From Bacteroides faecalis (lineage in GTDB: Bacteria > Bacteroidota > Bacteroidia > Bacteroidales > Bacteroidaceae): a stretch of 42,110 bases of DNA. Numbering within the stretch: the stretch's first letter is position 1; each line of letters starts with the position of its first letter. The stretch is taken from assembly GCF_003865075.1 (NCBI RefSeq), contig NZ_BHWB01000027.1:1-42110 (forward strand), given 5' to 3'. Both the position numbers and the translations under genes were made by a program. The notes under the pieces are model-generated. The model was not told the DNA's origin and searched no databases. It saw only the letters and a list, made by a program, of their open reading frames with translations. Below are positions 8,844 through 16,465 of the stretch, one piece after another.

Positions 8844-9386
8844 ATGATTGAAGAAATGCTAGCCTACAATAAACAGTTTGTAGAGAATGAAGGATATAAA
8901 GAGTATATAACCAATAAATATCCCGATAAAAAGATAGCGATTCTTTCTTGTATGGATACTCGGTTGACTGCGTTACTTCCAGCTGCATTGGGTATAAAGA
9001 ATGGAGATGTGAAAATGATTAAGAATGCTGGGGGTGTCATTTCTCATCCCTTTGGCAGTGTCATTCGTAGTTTGTTGGTAGCAATTTATGAGCTGGGAGT
9101 CGAAGAAGTTATGGTAATTGCTCATTCCGATTGTGGCGCTTGTCATATGCATAGTGAGGAAATGATTGAGAAGATGGAAGCTCGTGGAGTCAATGCCGAT
9201 TACATTGATATGATGCGTTTTTGTGGGGTAGATTTTCATTCTTGGTTGGATGGTTTTGAAGATACGGAAAAGTCAGTGCGTGGTACGGTAGATTTTATAG
9301 TCCGTCATCCTTTGATTCCTTCAGATGTAAAAGTGCATGGATTTATCATTGACTCTACTACCGGGGAATTATCGAGAATCATTTAA
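8844..9386 (+). CDS. Beta-class carbonic anhydrase
   Basis: Catalyses reversible hydration of CO2 to bicarbonate in the cytoplasm. The 180-residue protein carries the zinc ligands Cys36 in SCMDTR (with the Asp38-Arg40 dyad), His94 and Cys97 in HSDCGACH. It is a short-form beta-CA like those of several anaerobes and Firmicutes. The supply of bicarbonate fits a CO2-requiring Bacteroides whose fumarate pathway fixes CO2 and whose decarboxylase operon nearby releases it, though no shared regulation is visible. The ATG start has a -7 element 34 bases upstream and the gene ends at a good terminator. Confidence 0.92.
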   Translation: MIEEMLAYNKQFVENEGYKEYITNKYPDKKIAILSCMDTRLTALLPAALGIKNGDVKMIKNAGGVISHPFGSVIRSLLVAIYELGVEEVMVIAHSDCGACHMHSEEMIEKMEARGVNADYIDMMRFCGVDFHSWLDGFEDTEKSVRGTVDFIVRHPLIPSDVKVHGFIIDSTTGELSRII

Positions 9387-9411
9387 TTCCTATTAGATCA
9401 TTAAAGGCATT

Positions 9412-9591
9412 TTAATAAAATAAATAAGGCAGCTTATTATTAGCTGCCTTTATCTTTTTGCGGTTGTATACTTTCTTTGACTGGTGCACTCTCTTATGAC
9501 AGATAGGGTGACCGTACATCTCTATTTCAGCCTCCCGGCTGGCTTTGCGATTCGCTTTAATGTAATCGTCTTGTGTAATTCGTTTTTTCAT
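9412..9591 (-). CDS. Small basic protein, 59 residues
   Basis: A short frame starting at the ATG at 9589-9591 and reading MKKRITQDDYIKANRKASRE onward to a TAA at 9412-9414. It is rich in Lys, Arg and His, with no signal peptide or membrane segment, and contains the segment MYGHPICHKRVHQSKK. I do not know its function; the basic character would suit nucleic-acid or ribosome binding, which is only inference. Support for a real gene: a perfect TATCTTTG -7 element on the same strand 24 bases upstream and coding-like composition throughout. Its last dozen codons run through the terminator stem of the convergent carbonic anhydrase gene. Confidence 0.7.
   Translation of the reverse strand: MKKRITQDDYIKANRKASREAEIEMYGHPICHKRVHQSKKVYNRKKIKAANNKLPYLFY
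9426..9450 (+). terminator. Carbonic anhydrase terminator
   Basis: Stem AAGGCAGCT (9426-9434) with AGCTGCCTT (9442-9450), 7-base loop, followed by TATCTTTTT. It lies 40 bases after the carbonic anhydrase stop and inside the 3' end of the opposing small gene. Confidence 0.85.
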
Positions 9592-9614
9592 GATTCATTT
9601 CTCTTTTCTTGATG

Positions 9615-9622
9615 CAAAGATA
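9615..9622 (-). promoter_or_regulatory. -7 element of the 59-residue protein gene
   Basis: On the minus strand the bases read TATCTTTG, a full match to TAnnTTTG, 24 bases before the ATG of the small gene. Confidence 0.6.
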
Positions 9623-9735
9623 CAATTAATTCTTCATTTTACAGAGGTATTCCCAGCCTTTTCATAGAGTGGGTAGTACTTTGATAATGGAAAATGAAAA
9701 ACAAACTTTTATTTCTTATTACGCTCGGTTTACAC

Positions 9736-9743
9736 TATCTTTG
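9736..9743 (+). promoter_or_regulatory. Promoter -7 element of the nitroreductase-maf gene row
   Basis: TATCTTTG matches TAnnTTTG and lies 15 to 33 bases before the two possible nitroreductase starts. No other such element is seen before the following four genes, which fits one operon. Confidence 0.6.
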
Positions 9744-9757
9744 CATACATTAATCAT

Positions 9758-10312
9758 ATGAAACCACAAAATAATATGGAAAATTTCAGTGAATTGATAA
9801 AGAACCGTCGCAGTATGCGTAAGTTTACTGATGAAGAACTCACTCAGGATCAGGTAGTAACTTTGATGAAGGCAGCATTGATGGCGCCCACATCCAAGCG
9901 TAGTAATAGTTGGCAGTTTGTTGTAGTAGATGATAAAGAGATATTGAAAGAATTGTCACATTGTAAAGAACAAGCTTCTGCTTTTATAGCCGATGCAGCT
10001 TTGGCGATTGTCGTGACAGCGGATCCATTGGCGAGCGATGTTTGGATTGAGGATGCTGCTATTGCTTCTGTTATGATTCAACTACAGGCTGAAGATTTGG
10101 GATTGGGTAGTTGTTGGGTACAGGTTCGTGAACGTTTTACAGCAACTGGAATGCCATCTGACGAATTTGTTCATGGAGTATTGGATATTCCTTTGCAACT
10201 TCAGGTTCTTTCTGTGATAGCCATCGGTTATAAAGGGATGGAACGGAAACCTTTCAATGAAGAGCATTTACAATGGGAAAAAATTCATATCAATAAGTTT
10301 GGGGGAAAATAA
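9758..10312 (+). CDS. Nitroreductase family protein
   Basis: FMN-dependent NAD(P)H oxidoreductase of the nitroreductase superfamily, probably cytoplasmic; the natural substrate is not predictable. The 184-residue protein has the family N-terminal pattern ELIKNRRSMRKF for FMN phosphate binding, then APTSKRSNSWQFVVV, and the later AEDLGLGSCWVQVRERF and VLSVIAIGYKG blocks. The start may be 9758 or the ATG at 9776 (MENFSELIKNRR); the -7 element at 9736-9743 leaves so short a leader for 9758 that 9776 is slightly favoured. The next gene begins 2 bases after the stop, so it heads an operon. Such enzymes can activate nitroimidazole drugs, a known family property not shown for this one. Confidence 0.88.
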   Translation: MKPQNNMENFSELIKNRRSMRKFTDEELTQDQVVTLMKAALMAPTSKRSNSWQFVVVDDKEILKELSHCKEQASAFIADAALAIVVTADPLASDVWIEDAAIASVMIQLQAEDLGLGSCWVQVRERFTATGMPSDEFVHGVLDIPLQLQVLSVIAIGYKGMERKPFNEEHLQWEKIHINKFGGK

Positions 10313-10314
10313 AG

Positions 10315-10650
10315 ATGGCTACTGCAAAAGCAAATAATCATAAGGATACTTATAAGGCTACTGCCGTTTCTCTGATAGTCATTGGATTACTTTATTTGAT
10401 TGATAAGCTAATTCATTTTGCTTCTATCGGGTTACCTTGGGTGATGAATAAAGACAATCTACTGTTGTATGCTTCTATTTGTTTTCTGATTTTTAAACGG
10501 GACAAGTCGGTAGGATGTGTATTACTAGCACTTTGGCTGGTTATGAATATCGGATTAGTGATGTCATTGCTTGGTTCGTTGTCGGGTTATTTGTTGCCGC
10601 TTGCATTACTATTAGTAGGAGGTATTTTATTGTTAGTTGCAAGTCGATAA
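10315..10650 (+). CDS. Small multi-pass membrane protein
   Basis: A 111-residue protein of unknown function with about four hydrophobic segments (roughly 16-32, 45-59, 66-80 and 84-109) and a hydrophilic, Lys-rich N-terminus (MATAKANNHKDTYKA). No catalytic motif is visible. It starts 2 bases after the nitroreductase stop and ends 9 bases before the next gene, so it is surely cotranscribed. Similar small inner-membrane proteins occur in Bacteroidetes operons of this type, but I cannot assign a function. Confidence 0.75.
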   Translation: MATAKANNHKDTYKATAVSLIVIGLLYLIDKLIHFASIGLPWVMNKDNLLLYASICFLIFKRDKSVGCVLLALWLVMNIGLVMSLLGSLSGYLLPLALLLVGGILLLVASR

Positions 10651-10659
10651 TATGGAGAA

Positions 10660-11454
10660 ATGAAGATGAAAAGAAGTGTTGAAGATACTCCAATAGTATT
10701 TATCGGTGCCGGAAATTTGGCTACTAATCTGGCAAAAGCGCTTTATCGAAAAGGATTTCGTATTGTGCAGGTTTATAGTCGTACGGAAGAGTCTGCATGT
10801 ACCTTAGCACGAGAGATAGAAGCTGAATTTACTACGGATTTGCAGGAAATATCGAAAGAGGCACGCTTATATATAGTCTCGTTAAAGGATGCTGCTTTCG
10901 TGGAGTTACTGCCTCAGATTTCGGAAGGAAAGGGGAAAGCTTTATTAGTACATACTGCCGGAAGTGTTCCTATGACTATTTGGGAAGGTTATGCAGAGCG
11001 GTATGGAGTTTTTTATCCTATGCAGACGTTCAGTAAGCAGCGAGAAGTAAATTTTGAAGAGGTACCTTTCTTTGTAGAAGCGAATAGTCAGGAAGATGCC
11101 GAGTTATTGAAAGCCATTGCCGGAACTCTCTCTGAAAAGGTATATGAAGTAACATCTGAACAGCGAAAGAGTTTACATCTGGCAGCTGTCTTTACATGTA
11201 ATTTCACAAATCATATGTATGCTTTGGCAGCCGAATTACTTGATAAGTATCATTTGCCTTTTGAAGTCATGTTGCCTTTAATTGATGAAACGGCGCGTAA
11301 AGTACACGAGTTGGCTCCGCATGATGCACAAACGGGACCTGCGGTGCGTTATGACGAAAATGTGATTAATCATCATCTTACAATGCTGGAAGATACTCCG
11401 AAGTTGCAAGAAATCTATAAATTAATTAGTAAAAGTATTCATGAGCACCATTAA
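10660..11454 (+). CDS. Rossmann-like and DUF2520 domain oxidoreductase
   Basis: Cytoplasmic protein of 264 residues related to pyrroline-5-carboxylate reductase and F420/NADP oxidoreductases. The N-terminal domain (about 10-125) binds a dinucleotide through IGAGNLATNLAKAL, and the C-terminal helical domain (about 130-260) has the DUF2520 pattern HLAAVFTCNFTNHMYALA. Its substrate is unknown. Starts at 10660 and 10666 are both possible (MKMKRS); a GGAG word a few bases upstream is better spaced for the second ATG. The last 14 bases overlap the KdsC-type gene, implying translational coupling. The pairing of DUF2520, KdsC and Maf is, in my memory, a recurrent Bacteroidetes arrangement. Confidence 0.8.
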   Translation: MKMKRSVEDTPIVFIGAGNLATNLAKALYRKGFRIVQVYSRTEESACTLAREIEAEFTTDLQEISKEARLYIVSLKDAAFVELLPQISEGKGKALLVHTAGSVPMTIWEGYAERYGVFYPMQTFSKQREVNFEEVPFFVEANSQEDAELLKAIAGTLSEKVYEVTSEQRKSLHLAAVFTCNFTNHMYALAAELLDKYHLPFEVMLPLIDETARKVHELAPHDAQTGPAVRYDENVINHHLTMLEDTPKLQEIYKLISKSIHEHH

Positions 11455-11962
11455 TTATGATTTATCCCGTATCAAAGCATTGGCTTTTGATGTAGACGGT
11501 GTATTGAGTTCAACTACTGTTCCGTTGCATCCTTCGGGAGAGCCGATGCGTACAGTGAATATAAAAGATGGTTATGCTTTACAACTGGCTGTGAAGAAGG
11601 GAATTTATATTGCTATAATAACCGGTGGGCGGACAGAAGCAGTACGTATTCGTTTTGAAGCATTGGGAGTGAAGGATTTATATATGGGTTCGTCTGTGAA
11701 GATTCACGATTATCGTGTTTTCCGTGATAAATACGGTTTATCCGATGATGAGATTTTGTACATGGGGGATGATGTTCCCGACATAGAAGTGATGCGTGAA
11801 TGCGGATTACCATGTTGTCCGAAAGATGCTGTGCCGGAGGTGAAAGCTGTTGCAAAATATATATCTTATGCCGATGGTGGTCGTGGTTGTGGACGTGATG
11901 TGATAGAACAAGTGCTGAAAGCACATGGCAAATGGATGGCGCAAGATGCCTTCGGTTGGTAA
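11441..11962 (+). CDS. kdsC: KdsC-type HAD phosphatase (KDO-8-phosphate phosphatase)
   Basis: Likely removes phosphate from 3-deoxy-D-manno-octulosonate-8-phosphate in lipopolysaccharide core synthesis. The 173-residue protein has the minimal cap-less HAD fold of KdsC: motif I AFDVDGVL (nucleophile Asp17, acid/base Asp19), motif II IITGG with GRTEAV, and motif IV MGDDVPDIEVM with the metal-binding Asp pair. Length is right for KdsC, which works as a tetramer. The start overlaps the preceding gene by 14 bases. Related short HAD phosphatases exist, so the exact substrate is inferred from family resemblance; no kdsA or kdsB is in the window. Confidence 0.82.
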   Translation: MSTINYDLSRIKALAFDVDGVLSSTTVPLHPSGEPMRTVNIKDGYALQLAVKKGIYIAIITGGRTEAVRIRFEALGVKDLYMGSSVKIHDYRVFRDKYGLSDDEILYMGDDVPDIEVMRECGLPCCPKDAVPEVKAVAKYISYADGGRGCGRDVIEQVLKAHGKWMAQDAFGW

Positions 11963-12035
11963 GAATAGAATATAAGATCAGTTTACGGTTAATAGAAATT
12001 TTATCTATAGTTATATTATTAATATTGAGATTGCT

Positions 12036-12617
12036 ATGCTTGATAACTTGAAGAAATATGATATTATATTGGCCTCTAATTCTCCCCGCCGAAAAGAATT
12101 GATGTCGGGTTTAGGTGTTGATTATGTGGTGAGAACATTACCTGATGTAGACGAATCATATCCTGATACATTAGTTGGAGGGGAAATTCCCGAATACATC
12201 TCGAGAGAAAAGGCTGATGCTTACCGATCCTTGATGAAGCCAAAAGAATTATTGATTACAGCAGATACGATCGTCTGGCTGAATGGAAAAGTTCTTGGAA
12301 AACCGAGTGGGCGAGCGGGGGCTATTGAAATGTTACGTGATCTTTCGGGAAAACTCCACCAGGTTTTTACAGGGGTCTGTTTGACTACAATAGATTGGCA
12401 GAAAAGTTTTACGGTTGTTTCTGATGTACAGTTTGACGATTTATCAGACAAAGAGATTGAATATTATGTAGACCGTTATCTACCAATGGATAAAGCGGGA
12501 GCATACGGGGTACAGGAATGGATTGGATATATAGGGGTTAAATCTATCTCTGGTAGTTTTTATAATATTATGGGACTTCCCATACAGAAATTATATGTAG
12601 AGTTGAAGAAACTGTAA
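12036..12617 (+). CDS. maf: Maf family nucleoside triphosphate pyrophosphatase
   Basis: Hydrolyses nucleoside triphosphates (in many members dTTP/UTP or modified nucleotides) to monophosphate and pyrophosphate, a house-cleaning role; family name comes from septum-formation effects in Bacillus. The 193-residue cytoplasmic protein has the signature LASNSPRRKELM near the N-terminus, the DVDESYP segment, ADTIVWLNGKVLGKP in the middle, and YVDRYLPMDKAGAYGVQE near the active site. Length is normal. It is the last gene in the nitroreductase row, 73 bases after kdsC, and is followed by a bidirectional terminator. Confidence 0.92.
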   Translation: MLDNLKKYDIILASNSPRRKELMSGLGVDYVVRTLPDVDESYPDTLVGGEIPEYISREKADAYRSLMKPKELLITADTIVWLNGKVLGKPSGRAGAIEMLRDLSGKLHQVFTGVCLTTIDWQKSFTVVSDVQFDDLSDKEIEYYVDRYLPMDKAGAYGVQEWIGYIGVKSISGSFYNIMGLPIQKLYVELKKL

Positions 12618-12747
12618 TATAGTATAGTTACAATGGAAATCAAATCTTCGGGGTAATACGGACTTTGATGATTTATTCGTGGCATTTGTTCAGACTTTTA
12701 CTGGTTATAATGATTTGGGAGTTTAAAAGATCATATACACTCATAAT

Positions 12748-12781
12748 AATAGCTCAGAATTAATTAAATGTCTGAGCTATT
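12748..12781. terminator. Bidirectional terminator between maf and the TPR gene
   Basis: Perfect 11-bp stem AATAGCTCAGA (12748-12758) with TCTGAGCTATT (12771-12781), a 12-base AT loop. It lies between two convergent genes. T tracts are weak on either side, so efficiency is uncertain. Confidence 0.75.
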
Positions 12782-12831
12782 ACTAGTTAGGTTCTCAACT
12801 TACTATTTCGATGGTTCGTTATCTATGATGA

Positions 12832-15039
12832 TTATAATAAATCCAGCATCAAAGGTATATCTTCTTCTCGAATACCTTGTTTGAGAAGAGCTCCTTCGTC
12901 TTTGTGAAACATTTCCAGAAATTGTTCCCTACTATCACTTATAGTTATTGCTTTTCCGTAAAAGACGGCAGCTTTCTGAATGTCTCCCATTACCCAGGCA
13001 ACGTGTCCGGCATTCATGAAGTCAATAGCCAATGGCATATGGTCTATAATTTTTTCGTAGTATTTTATAGCTTGTTCATATTTCAATCCAATAAATGAAC
13101 ACCAGCCAATACCACGCCATGCTCTGATACTGTTATTTTCCATGAAATCCAATTTAAAGAAATAGTTTAATGCCTCTTCATTTAGTCCAAGTTCGGAGAG
13201 GCAGCTACCAATATAGAACGTTACATTAGTATCATTCGGAGCTACTTCTTCTACCTTTTTATAATAGGTTAGTGCTGCTTGATAATTTCGGTTCAGGCGA
13301 TAGCAAGTCGCCAGATGACGATTGGTCCAAATGTTATCTGGTTTTAATGTATCCGCTTTTAGATAAGCATCGATCGCAGCTGCATATTTTCTTTGCTTTT
13401 GAAAAGCAAATCCAAGTTTCTGATAGCATTCCGCAGCATTCTTGTCTAAAGCTTCAATAGATTCTAGTTCTTCATAAATCTCAATTGCTTCATTCCAGCG
13501 TTCTTTTTTTATGTAGAAGTCTGCAATCGGAAATAATATTTCGTCCCAATAAAGTACATTGTCGAGTGCGGGAATATGGTGCAGATCAAGTTTTTCTTTA
13601 AATATATCCCTGAACTCATGACGACGTACGCTGAGTTTAAAAAAACGATATAAGTCATGCAAATATTGGTTGCTGACAGTTCCCGGTCTTTCGAAGAACT
13701 TTTTCAGTGTATCTGCATTCGACTTGTCTGTTAATTCTGCCACCTGCTGCTCATTAAGCTGGCTTAACATCATGTCTTGCTGTGACTTGGGCAACTGTTG
13801 GATAGTAAAGAAGAGCGAATATTTATCACTATTGCTAAAAAATCCCGATTGAAGCAGTATATCTAACAAGCTATTTTTTTCGTTTGTTTTTGATTTCAAC
13901 ATATTATGTACGTCGGATTGTTGTTTAGTGAAAGGATAAAACCAATTATGTACTTCCCGGAAAAACGGATAACTTTTTAGACCGGCAAACGTACTCATAT
14001 ATACATCAGCACCTTCCAACTGCAATTCGTTCATTTCACGCAGCTTGTCACCTAAGCCGGATTTTTCAATAGCTTCTTCCCAATCCGGATTCTTGTCATT
14101 GTTTTCTTCTTCATTTTCTTCAATGCCAAAACGTGTATCTCGCATGGACGAAGCATTTTTCAACATTTCGGGAATAATCTCTTCTCTCATTTTTTTATCT
14201 ATCTTCTCCGTTTCCTGGCAAAGCAACATTTGCTGGTAGATACGAGCGACATCTCTTTGGAAGAAAGGATCTTCCGCGATGAGATCTACTCTTTTGAGTA
14301 ATTCAGTATAGAGGTTAAGACGATTCCTGTGAATATGGAAGATAATAACAAGACTCACCAGTGCTCGTTGTCTCACATTGATATTTGGATGTGAGTATGC
14401 ATCCAGTAGCCACATGATTTTACGTAAATCGAAACATTCCATCAGACTAAGCATGATTGCGCTGATAAATAAGCACAAATCATCGATCAATAGTTGTTCC
14501 GAAGCAAGCATGGCTTTTGCATCCTCTTCTTCTTGTGAATTCCATGAACTGTTTGTCCAGCCTTCCAGGAAAAGAAATTTGAGGGTGTCTTCATGACGTT
14601 TCATAACTTCAAGTGTTTTTGCCTCGGATAGAAGTCCGCTTACTGCCAGATCGTCATTGAATGATTCCAATATATGTAACAGCTTTTTGAGATCATAAGC
14701 TGCCAGTCCATCCGTACGGGGAGTCCGGCGTACCTCATGATAATATCTTGAAGAAGAATTATCTAACATCAGCAAGCGTGACTGATCGGCAATACTCCAC
14801 GTATCCGCTAGAAGTTTACGATATACATTCCAACGTTCAGGGTCATTGACCCCCTGGCGCATATAGTCTAGCATATATTTGTAAGAAGTCTGAAGTTGTT
14901 CCAGCTGTGTCCGTAAATTCCAATTGGGACATTGCCAGAGTAAAGACTCTAACTGCATTAATGCTTCTTTGAGTCTTTGACCTTCAAGAAGGGTACGTAT
15001 ATATGCGTATTGTTCATTAATTGTTTTTTCGTTCATCAT
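12832..15039 (-). CDS. Large cytoplasmic TPR protein
   Basis: A 735-residue protein with no signal peptide or membrane segment. The first 500 residues are predicted helical and hold no motif I recognise, including an acidic patch (IEENEEENNDKNPDWEEAIE). From about 530 to 690 there are at least four tetratricopeptide repeats, for example AAECYQKLGFAFQKQRKYAA and YYKKVEEVAPNDTNVTFYIG, each with the Gly/Ala and Pro spacing of TPRs. TPR arrays bind partner proteins; the partner is unknown. It is separated by 85 bases from the porin-like remnant upstream and converges on maf. The length and soluble character distinguish it from the secreted TPR pseudogene near the left end. Confidence 0.8.
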   Translation of the reverse strand: MMNEKTINEQYAYIRTLLEGQRLKEALMQLESLLWQCPNWNLRTQLEQLQTSYKYMLDYMRQGVNDPERWNVYRKLLADTWSIADQSRLLMLDNSSSRYYHEVRRTPRTDGLAAYDLKKLLHILESFNDDLAVSGLLSEAKTLEVMKRHEDTLKFLFLEGWTNSSWNSQEEEDAKAMLASEQLLIDDLCLFISAIMLSLMECFDLRKIMWLLDAYSHPNINVRQRALVSLVIIFHIHRNRLNLYTELLKRVDLIAEDPFFQRDVARIYQQMLLCQETEKIDKKMREEIIPEMLKNASSMRDTRFGIEENEEENNDKNPDWEEAIEKSGLGDKLREMNELQLEGADVYMSTFAGLKSYPFFREVHNWFYPFTKQQSDVHNMLKSKTNEKNSLLDILLQSGFFSNSDKYSLFFTIQQLPKSQQDMMLSQLNEQQVAELTDKSNADTLKKFFERPGTVSNQYLHDLYRFFKLSVRRHEFRDIFKEKLDLHHIPALDNVLYWDEILFPIADFYIKKERWNEAIEIYEELESIEALDKNAAECYQKLGFAFQKQRKYAAAIDAYLKADTLKPDNIWTNRHLATCYRLNRNYQAALTYYKKVEEVAPNDTNVTFYIGSCLSELGLNEEALNYFFKLDFMENNSIRAWRGIGWCSFIGLKYEQAIKYYEKIIDHMPLAIDFMNAGHVAWVMGDIQKAAVFYGKAITISDSREQFLEMFHKDEGALLKQGIREEDIPLMLDLL

Positions 15040-15124
15040 TGTTCAACTATTTATTTCAGTATATGAATAAATACTGTTTATTCTATAACAAAAAGGATGC
15101 CAAAAAGGATATGAAAGAAAGTCT

Positions 15125-15394
15125 CTAAAATCTGACTTGTATTTGTTTCAGATTGGAGTTTTTAAGTCCATTTTCTTTTTTGTCGCAGAATGTATATTGT
15201 GTCTGCAAACGACATTTGGGATAAAACCAATATTGTAGCCCCGCAATATAATTATTTTGTTTCTGCAAGATGATTCGTTCTTTCAAAGTATTGACGACCT
15301 GGCTGATCGTTTTGTTTTCCTGAGCGATAAGGGTACTATGCATACTTAGTATACTTAGTACGATGATTGGGAATCGAAGAATTGTCTTTTGCAT
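15125..15394 (-). CDS. Short secreted porin-like remnant (89 residues)
   Basis: The protein opens with a signal peptide ending in LIAQ (about residue 24), then NKTISQVVNTLKERI, which resembles the mature start of Bacteroides porins. It then passes directly into NNYIAGLQYWFYPKCRLQTQ, which looks like the last beta-strands of an outer-membrane barrel, and ends in QIQVRF with the aromatic terminal residue typical of such barrels. A full porin is about 350-450 residues, so the middle seems to be missing by an in-frame deletion. It lies 9 bases after the binding lipoprotein gene and is probably cotranscribed with it. Whether it is expressed or useful is unknown; a natural small secreted protein is the alternative. 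Confidence 0.5.
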   Translation of the reverse strand: MQKTILRFPIIVLSILSMHSTLIAQENKTISQVVNTLKERIILQKQNNYIAGLQYWFYPKCRLQTQYTFCDKKENGLKNSNLKQIQVRF

Positions 15395-15403
15395 ACGTCG
15401 TTA

Positions 15404-16372
15404 TTATTGCATTGTGGTTAGTTGGGAGTGAATATATGTTGTGTCTATTAGATTATTTTCTTCATATGATTTAGGTATGCGATGATTAGCTTTTAACCAA
15501 TTTACGGCTTTCTCTATTGCTTCCGGTGAGGGTTGTGTCGCTTTTTTGTAAGCAGGAAGTGCGATTAATCCGGTTAGATTTTCTGGGACACCTATTTCTA
15601 CTAACACTTGTTCCCATTCTTTTTGTGGATGAGTCTTGATATAGCCTACACCGAGGTTGTAACCTGTAATAAGTAATTCGATTTCTCTTCTTTTTTCATT
15701 CAGGGCTTTTAGGGAAAAAGCGGTGACAGTAAAGTCAATATCTAATTCCCGGGTGCTAACTAAAGAACAGTGTCCATTATCCATCGCAACAGAAGCAGCG
15801 GGATCGGGTAGAAAGGAAGCGTCTAGCTGATTAAAGTCTAACATTTGTAAACGCAGAGGAATTTGCCCTATTTCCGGTTTGTTTATTTCTGAAGATTTTA
15901 TTCCTGCTTTATCTAATAATAAATCGGTTGCATATTCAATAATTGTATTCCGCGATACAGCGATATTTTTTTCTTTAAGTTGTTTTAATTGGTTGATATT
16001 ACTTTCTTTAGAAACGATAAAGCAAAAATAACTGTCGTTTTTCTGAATCAGTCTTAGATTGGTGTGATGGTTGGCTTGCAATATTACAGCACTCGAATAA
16101 TCAGTAATGATACCGTCTACCTGATGAGTCTGAAATGCAGCATCCCGATCGTTGGCAGAATAAAAAGGAAAGATCGTTAATTTTAATCCTAACGAGTCGT
16201 AGATACCTTGTTTTTGAGCGATGTAGTAAGGTAATCCTTCTAAAGTTGGCATCACTCCTAATGTGATCGGTTGTAATTCGGATGGAGGCAGAAAAGAACT
16301 TTCTCCTTTTTTTCTCTGGCAAGAAGAAAGGAAAGAAAGTAAGATACAGAACACGAGTATCAGCTTTTTCAT
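15404..16372 (-). CDS. NMT1/SsuA-type substrate-binding lipoprotein
   Basis: Periplasmic binding lipoprotein of 322 residues, like those delivering thiamin precursors, sulfonates or nitrate to ABC importers. The signal peptide ends in the lipobox FLSSC (Cys18). The mature part has the two-lobed type II binder pattern: ITLGVMPTLEGLPYYIAQKQ, then GIYDSLGLKLTIFPF and DGIITDYSSAVIL in lobe one, and LDASFLPDPAASVAMDNG at the crossover. No permease or ATPase gene is adjacent, so its transporter must lie elsewhere or it has another role. It follows pgk after 93 bases with a hairpin in the gap and is followed by the porin-like remnant after 9 bases. The substrate cannot be decided. Confidence 0.8.
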   Translation of the reverse strand: MKKLILVFCILLSFLSSCQRKKGESSFLPPSELQPITLGVMPTLEGLPYYIAQKQGIYDSLGLKLTIFPFYSANDRDAAFQTHQVDGIITDYSSAVILQANHHTNLRLIQKNDSYFCFIVSKESNINQLKQLKEKNIAVSRNTIIEYATDLLLDKAGIKSSEINKPEIGQIPLRLQMLDFNQLDASFLPDPAASVAMDNGHCSLVSTRELDIDFTVTAFSLKALNEKRREIELLITGYNLGVGYIKTHPQKEWEQVLVEIGVPENLTGLIALPAYKKATQPSPEAIEKAVNWLKANHRIPKSYEENNLIDTTYIHSQLTTMQ

Positions 16373-16390
16373 ACCTTAATATGTATAATG

Positions 16391-16422
16391 AAGGGCAATT
16401 CTTTTCACAAAGAACTGCCCTT
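16391..16422. terminator. Hairpin after pgk
   Basis: AAGGGCA (16391-16397) pairs with TGCCCTT (16416-16422), and the inner TTCTTT with AAAGAA, around a small loop. There is no good T tract on the pgk side, so it may only weaken read-through into the binding lipoprotein gene. Confidence 0.5.
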
Positions 16423-16465
16423 TAATCTATATTTTAGATTTTAACACTATTTCCACTAATTGGAC

